Part shown: positions 58,361 through 64,000 of the stretch, piece after piece | How positions within the stretch are numbered: position 1 is the first letter of the stretch | Layout: every line of letters begins with the position of its first letter | NCBI GenBank assembly: GCA_025449115.1 | Contig: JAHLKC010000098.1 | Span: 86,056 to 150,055 of the forward strand | Direction of reading: 5' to 3' | Source of the DNA: Chytridium lagenaria | Lineage: Eukaryota > Chytridiomycota > Chytridiomycetes > Chytridiales > Chytridiaceae | DNA: 64,000 nucleotides | Program-made: the position numbers and the translations under genes | Notes under the pieces: model-generated | The model's database searches: none | What the model was told of the DNA's origin: nothing | What the model saw: the letters and a program-made list of their open reading frames with translations, nothing else

Positions 58361-58960
58361 TATCAATTTTCTTATTTTTGTCTTAATGGAAAGCATTTTA
58401 TGTTGGAACCTGACGCGTACTTAGAGCTCATTAAAGACAAAATATATGTATATGATCACTTATTTTATTACATTGGAAAACCTCGAGTTCTTATACTGGG
58501 ATAAGTACCGCGGTTAAATTCGACGACAGGTAATAAATTTTCGTTGGTTCTCATGCTCATCAGCAGTATTGCGGTAGTATACGGTAGTAGGCAGTGGTAC
58601 GCGTAACCTTTTGTAGAAATTTTACGAATCGCTTTTCAAAAATTAGGCGTAACGGGACCGTACCAAAACCAACGTGTATCTGGAATTGTCATCGATTGCT
58701 ACTATATTGCTGTCAAGGGTTGGTAATGCTAACAGCCATATAAAAATTCAATTAAACATCATTGTGGCAATGTAGGGTTAAAACATAATGGCAACAATCA
58801 ACGGCCGCACAACGTAATCCCAACAGTATACGGCCGCAAACGGCCCTTTACGCTCATATTTGATAAGCGTTGCTCACAAAAGTAGTCACTGTTGCTTCTT
58901 ACGCCACCGAACGTTACGCTGCGAACACTATAGTACAAAGCTTTGCTCTATACTGACCTT
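58361..58960. other. Spacer between Copia block and tandem array
   Basis: No coding signal. Contains CGGCCGCA/AACGGCC motifs at about 58801-58850 that recur at 60110-60240, suggesting it belongs to the same unit as the array to the right. Confidence 0.4.
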
Positions 58961-60053
58961 TGTGCGGTATTGTGGTGCTCAGTGCGCAGCCAATCTGTTG
59001 TAGTCGGTGTTTGCGGGATGCTGTCGGTTGATACCCTGCATTGGAAAACCAAAAATTGATCGTCACACCAAAAAAATTGAGGTATGCTGCCGCCAACTGG
59101 CGCATACGCCCGTACACGGCTGCTTGCCTTTATTGTCATGCCGACCAAAACAGCTATTGCGACCCGCTGCACCGCTTATCAAACTTGTTTTAGTACAATT
59201 GATAACCACATGTTTTAGCAACCTTTCTGAAGTGTTGTGGCGCTCAGTCCGCAGCCAATCTGTTGTATTGGGCGTTTGCGGGATGCTGTCGGTTGATACC
59301 CTGCATTGGAAAACGAATTTGATCGTCACACCAAAAAAAAAAAGGGTATACTGCCGCCAACTGGCGCATACGCCCGTACACGGCTGCTTGCCTTTATTGT
59401 CATTCCGACCAAAACAGCTATTGCGACCCGCTGCACCGCTTATCAAACTTGTTTTTAATACAATTGATAACCACATGTTTTAGGAACCTTTCTGAAGTGT
59501 TGTGGCGCTCAGTCCGCAGCCAATCTGTTGTATTGGGCGTTTGCGGGATGCTCTCGGTTGATACCCTGCATTGGAAAACGAATATTGATCGTCACACCAA
59601 AAGAAAAATTGAGGTATGCTGCCGCCAACTGGCGCATACGCCCGTACACGGCTGCTTGCCTTTATTGTCATTCCGACCAAAACAGCTATTGCGACCCGCT
59701 GCACCGCTTATCAAACTTGTTTTTAATACAATTGATAACCACATGTTTTAGAACCTTTCTGAAGTGTTGTGGCGCTCAGTCCGCAGCCAATCTGTTGTAT
59801 TGGGCGTTTGCGGGATGCTCTCGGTTGATACCCTGCATTGGAAAACGAATATTGATCGTCACACCAAAAGAAAATGAGGTATGCTGCCGCCAACTGGCGC
59901 ATACGCCCGTACACGGCTGCTTGCCTTATTGTCATTCCGACCGAAACAGCTATTGCGACCTGCTGCACCGCTTATCAAACTTGTTGCTAATACAATTGAT
60001 ATATTCGGTGTTTGCGGGATGCTCTCGGTTGATACCCTGCATTGGAAAACCAA
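58961..60053 (+). repeat. Tandem array of a ~262-base unit, about four copies plus a partial one
   Basis: Units start near 58961, 59221, 59485 and 59753, each with GTTGTGGCGCTCAGTCCGCA, GTTTGCGGGATGCTGTCGG, TTGATACCCTGCATTGG, GCCGCCAACTGGCGCATACG and CAATTGATAACCACATG. Spacing is 260-268 bases; differences are mainly in A-runs after CGTCACACCAAAA. A shortened fifth unit (about 60000-60053) has lost the CACATG to GGGCGT part. No conserved reading frame is evident. Confidence 0.9.
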
Positions 60054-60082
60054 AACCCGCCGAAAAAGGCTACTTATTCCCT

Positions 60083-60240
60083 TCAAAGAAGCCACTGCGT
60101 AATGTGCCGACGGCCGTACCCCGACGAAACCGGCCGTATTCAAAGAAGCCACTGCGTGATTTGCCGACGGCCGTACCCCGCCGACAATGGCCTAACTCCG
60201 CCGACATGGCCGTACCCCAACGAAAACGGCCGTACTAAGC
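60083..60240 (+). repeat. Short CGGCCG-rich repeats (~56-base unit)
   Basis: TCAAAGAAGCCACTGCGT followed by GCCGACGGCCGTACCCCG occurs twice (about 60083 and 60139), then ACGGCCGTAC-type motifs recur to 60240. Confidence 0.75.
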
Positions 60241-60322
60241 CGCCACGCAGCTGCTATTAAATGCAAACCTTTACACACGTTGAGCCCTAACTTTATTTTG
60301 AAAAAATACTTATGTTGTTTTC

Positions 60323-63300
60323 TTATGAGCGTCTCTCTGAAAAATGTTGCGAAAAGGATTTCTCCCCCTTACGCCAAATATCTTTCAAAAGAGCCCGATT
60401 AGCCATACACACAAATGTTTGTATAGCCATTATGGCATGAGCTTCTGTCATGTAAGACACCATGTTACGCATTATTCCCATTTTGTGATTAGCTGACTCA
60501 GTGTAGCTTGTATTCAAGTCACCGACCCCTTTGTGTTGACGATAATGCTTTGCATGGGATGCAGCAGAACAACCCCGGTGAGCGTTGGAATGAAAGTCGT
60601 CAATCATAAAACGGCAGTTTTTGAAAAATTCAAATTCTCGAAGTGTACCAGTAGTCGGCGGCATGGCAGTTATTGTCTGCGAGGCAGAATGAGGGACAAG
60701 TCTCAAATCTAGAATGTTTAACGCATTTCTTTTTCAACAGGTGTAAACTGAATAATACCTGGTAAGGATTGTAGAAAACACATCATTTATGCTTTCAGCA
60801 GAAGGGAACATATGAAAGCCAATATAGAATCTATGGCGACATAAGAAAACCATAGCCCCCGCTGTCAGGGATTTTGCCTTTCGCTGTCTTTCATAGTACT
60901 TTGGACAGACGGAGGCTCACTCGACGTGTTACTGTAAGTACGACTCGGTAGGTTGTCGGCGCGCCCTAAATTTTTATATTGTGGCCGTTGCCTTATCTCA
61001 GGTAGGAAGTAAAATGAGCCTGTCTATACTATTGTTAGGGACTTTGCACGGCAAGAGTCTTTTTACCTTACGCCAGTTTTGATTGAGGTTAATTTCTCGT
61101 CCCGTTAGTGAAGGTGCCGCAGCAGGATGCCGCTATGCAGATTCATTACACAGTTATACCGGTCGCGTAACCAAACCGAAAGATCCACAAATTCAGGGTG
61201 CAAAAACAAGTCGTTGCCTACAACAATGACTTGGAACAGAACGTTGCCAAAACTTGGTAGGTGTTGCCGAAGGTCGTCGATCAGTTCCAGTCGCTCTGCA
61301 GTGGGTAACGATGACCAGCGAGACAATTTTCGGAGGCACTCACGTCCAGTGGGAATTATATTGTAACAACCGACTGCTCGCAAAAGACCTTACTTTGGTT
61401 TAGTTTCGAGGCAAGGTTACTCTAACACTCACCACCTTCAAAAAGTACTCTCAATGACTCAAATTCGCCTTAGTCCATCTATTCCATTCAGAATAAATTC
61501 AATGAATTTCGGAAATTTGTTCCAATGCTTGTGCAGACGACGACACAACGCCTGCCCACTTTGTAATAACTCTGAGCTAATTCGAGAAGATGCCGTTTTA
61601 TACAACTTGCAAAAAGTTCGTCCTGCCTCTCTATCCTCACGATTGGTAACAAACTGTAGGTTTCTGTTAGACTCACGTTTCCTCAGTCTACCTTACTTGT
61701 TTCCTCGAATGTTACTGTACTGTCCTGTTTTGAGTACTTGACGTTTCTAAAGTAGTAGGTGGTCGGAGTGACTGAGTTCGTTTGTCCTCCTGATAACCAA
61801 TACTGATTCCGTCGCAAGCTACCAAATCATAACCGTCACGTTTACAAATCGGACACTGAATTTCCATATTCAATGTAAGATCTTGCCGCACACGAAAAGC
61901 AAACCAAATCTAATCGAAAATTGGGTTAACCCTACAAAAAAGCCAGGCCTACGCGCGCCAACGGCGACCCTAAGTTCTGTACTGCAGTATATGATAAAAA
62001 GACAATAACTTACTGATGATATAACTTTTGGAGAAGGTGGGGGAATATGACATTTACCAGCCCCGTACTCATTGTAGTTAGATTTAAGATGCTTGTGGTA
62101 GACGTAAAATGAGAATGTCGTTGAGGTTATAAGTTCCGTGATCTTGTCCAAAAAAAAATGGGTGACGAGGCAGAAGTTGTTCTTATTGAAGATGCCGAGA
62201 TTCCCTAGGTCGGGCCCAATGTACCGGTTGGAACGTGAAGGGCATTGGGTGCACTTCGCGGTTTCAACAAAGCACGTCACGGCCCCATTTTCATCGTAGA
62301 GTTTTGACCAACGCAGTCTTCTTGGAGAAGTGCAATCAGTGATTTTCAACCCACATATACACTGCGAGTCGTTTTCAAGGTAAAACACTGCGCCCGGAGT
62401 TCTGAATGCCGCCTCCGCTGCTCTGAAAACTCTTTGCGGCCAAAGATCTTCCTCCCTCAGATTTTCCAAAGTGATAAGCGATGAAAAAGGTGGTGGTATA
62501 GGCTTCCACGATATGGATGAGTCTTTAATATCATCTTCTTGAGCGACCGCACTGACAGAGAAACTGAGGTTAACAGGATCGGCCATTCTTAGTATTTCTA
62601 TGTGACGGCATGGGTTCACATCAATCTTGCCGTTTCTGCATCGGATCCCTTGACAATGGAATGAGACCTTGCGATTGCTGTTGACAAACAGACGCGTTAT
62701 AACCCACTGAGAGCCTAATGAGATTGCATCATCCAAAACAGCGAATATCTTGTATTTCGGGGTGAAGTGTAATCCAATGACGGGGTCATTATCTATAGTT
62801 GTATAAAGTATAATGAAGACTGTATCAGACGTATACGCTCGTAAACTGCCGTCAACCAGCGTTAGCGACGGGTGTCTCTCGAAAACGTTTAAACACCGCC
62901 GCATACGCCAGTAGACGTCAGTACTACTTTGACAGAAATTGGACAACCTACCCATAGGGTGGCGAATATGGTGCCGGACATAAGGAATAGCATCTTTATG
63001 AATGCACCCAGCAATTGCTCGAGAGCAGTTGCATTCAATTCGTTCTAATTCTTCACCCGCATTGTATATTTGAACGGATACAAATTTTGTTTTCTTTAAA
63101 GTTAGTTAACGAAAGGAGGAATCAGGTTACTTGAGTTATCTTTGGCTCACGTTGGTAGTCTTGCAATATAAAAACATCTTTTGGCCGTGGTGCCGACAAA
63201 GTCTCAAGATTTAGAATTCTCTCCTTGTACTCAATTAAAACTTTGCGACGATCGGCATCAGAGCTATAGACGTATTAGTTAAAGCGACCAATGTTACGGA

Positions 63301-63722
63301 AAAATCTTAACATATTTTCACCGTAGCCGATTCGGTCAGCGCCGGGCAGATGCATGACCCTTGCACTCCGTCATTCAAGAACGGATCTTCTTGAAGCAAA
63401 GCAGAGTCATAAGGATCCAAGGCAGAAAAGTCCAAGTTGCCATCATCATCAAGGCCAGTAGTCACATTGCTGCTGTTGTTGAGTCGGACGTTGTCTACCC
63501 CACTGCCATGAATCTCTTCACTCAATGGATGGCGCTCCCAAGACATTTCCGTTTCCACATAACCCCCTCATGAAAAGTAAACACTAGATAAAAGAATAAG
63601 CAAAAAAACCTACCTATACCATATCTAGTATAATTAAGGCCCTTTTTTGCCATTTCCCTCTGCTTGTACTTTTCCCATTTCGCCAGTGGTCTATCCCGCA
63701 TTGCCTCCAAGTTGGTAAACAT
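60323..63722 (-). mobile_element. KDZ-type DDE transposase gene with CxC zinc cluster
   Basis: Reading right to left: MFTNLEAMRDRPLAKWEKYK (63722), exons around 63555-63310 (SALDPYDSALLQEDPFLNDG) and 63270-63140 (DADRRKVLIEYKERILNLET), then IECNCSRAIAGCIHKDAIPY (63040). SFHCQGIRCRNGKIDVNPCR HIEIL (about 62650, SWIM-like) and SQCICGLKI..KCTQCPSRSN (62360-62235) are the Cys clusters that accompany KDZ transposases. CPICKRDGYDLVACDGISIG (about 61850-61805) holds the first catalytic Asp. RFMIDDFHSNAHRGCSAASH (about 60608) holds the second and LNTSYTESANHKMGIMRNMV (about 60500) the Glu. The middle (60900-61750) has several frame changes that may be introns or decay. Ends and terminal repeats were not found. 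Confidence 0.7.
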
Positions 63723-64000
63723 TACTCTCAGTTGTCAGATTCCCCGAGAGTAAAAATTTCAACGTGTTTGTTTGCGGCAGTAACCGATTTGGGCTTCTAT
63801 ACTACTATTTCTTTTACTTTATAATGCTCTGCAATAACGCTTGACACTGACGGACCATGCTCCGCCGTTTACCAATTAATAATGTGACGCGTGTAGAAGC
63901 AAACACATTTAGGACCATTATCAGATGACTGTCCCGATTCCGTTGCACTCATCGTTTGCCACCGTTTATTAATTGCGATTGCTCTAGCACCATGGCAATT
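63723..64000. other. Non-coding right edge
   Basis: No feature recognised; probably the 5' flank of the KDZ element. Confidence 0.4.

Noticed and set aside
58961..60053. Tandem repeats as a CRISPR array
   Set aside because: The whole 262-base unit is repeated with no short conserved repeat and unique spacers, and the genome is eukaryotic.
59007..60238. Open frames across the tandem array as a repeat protein
   Set aside because: Frames change between units and no codon-level conservation is visible; they arise from repeated sequence.

Overview
The window is eukaryotic, intron-rich DNA, most likely from an early-diverging zoosporic fungus (a chytrid or close relative). The evidence is short GT..AG introns of about 45-90 bases, fungal protein families (an eisosome PIL1 core, a Gyp7-type Rab GAP, an Och1-type GT32 enzyme), an LRR-TM-SAM surface receptor, and fungal transposon types (Copia/Ty1, KDZ, Harbinger-like). 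The taxon is inferred, not proven.

Layout. Bases 1 to about 34.9 kb form a gene-dense compartment. In order: an acidic unknown protein (-, runs off the left edge), a PIL1-BAR protein with a C-terminal SH3 domain (+), a PDXDC1-like PLP-decarboxylase homologue without the Schiff-base lysine (+), a duplicated multi-pass membrane protein (+), a membrane-anchored alpha/beta hydrolase (+), an F-box protein (+), a Gyp7/TBC Rab GAP (-), a GT32 glycosyltransferase (-), an LRR-TM-SAM receptor (+), the histone chaperone SPT2 (-), the GINS subunit PSF1 (+), a fusion of a degenerate RluA-type pseudouridine-synthase domain with a HemK/PrmC-type glutamine methyltransferase (-), and a LOG-family phosphoribohydrolase (+). 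The fusion and LOG genes are head to head, with about 9 bases between their start codons.

From about 35.4 kb to the right edge the window is almost entirely transposable elements. A DDE transposase that carries a WRN-like DEDDy 3'-5' exonuclease comes first (35.4-39.7 kb). A nest of Copia elements follows (40.3-58.4 kb): a solo LTR (A), a truncated element (B) interrupted by a young complete element (C), a decayed pol fragment (E), and an inverted element (D) that contains both a solo LTR of another family and a 786-base Harbinger-like MITE. Then come a ~262-base tandem repeat (58.96-60.05 kb) and a KDZ-type transposase (-, 60.3-63.7 kb).

Many genes carry single-base frame breaks, often in short homopolymers. 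They occur even in PSF1, which is normally essential, and in the young element C, whose LTRs are nearly identical. This suggests consensus or assembly indels as much as real decay, so exon joins given here are approximate unless stated. No rRNA, tRNA or CRISPR array was recognised.
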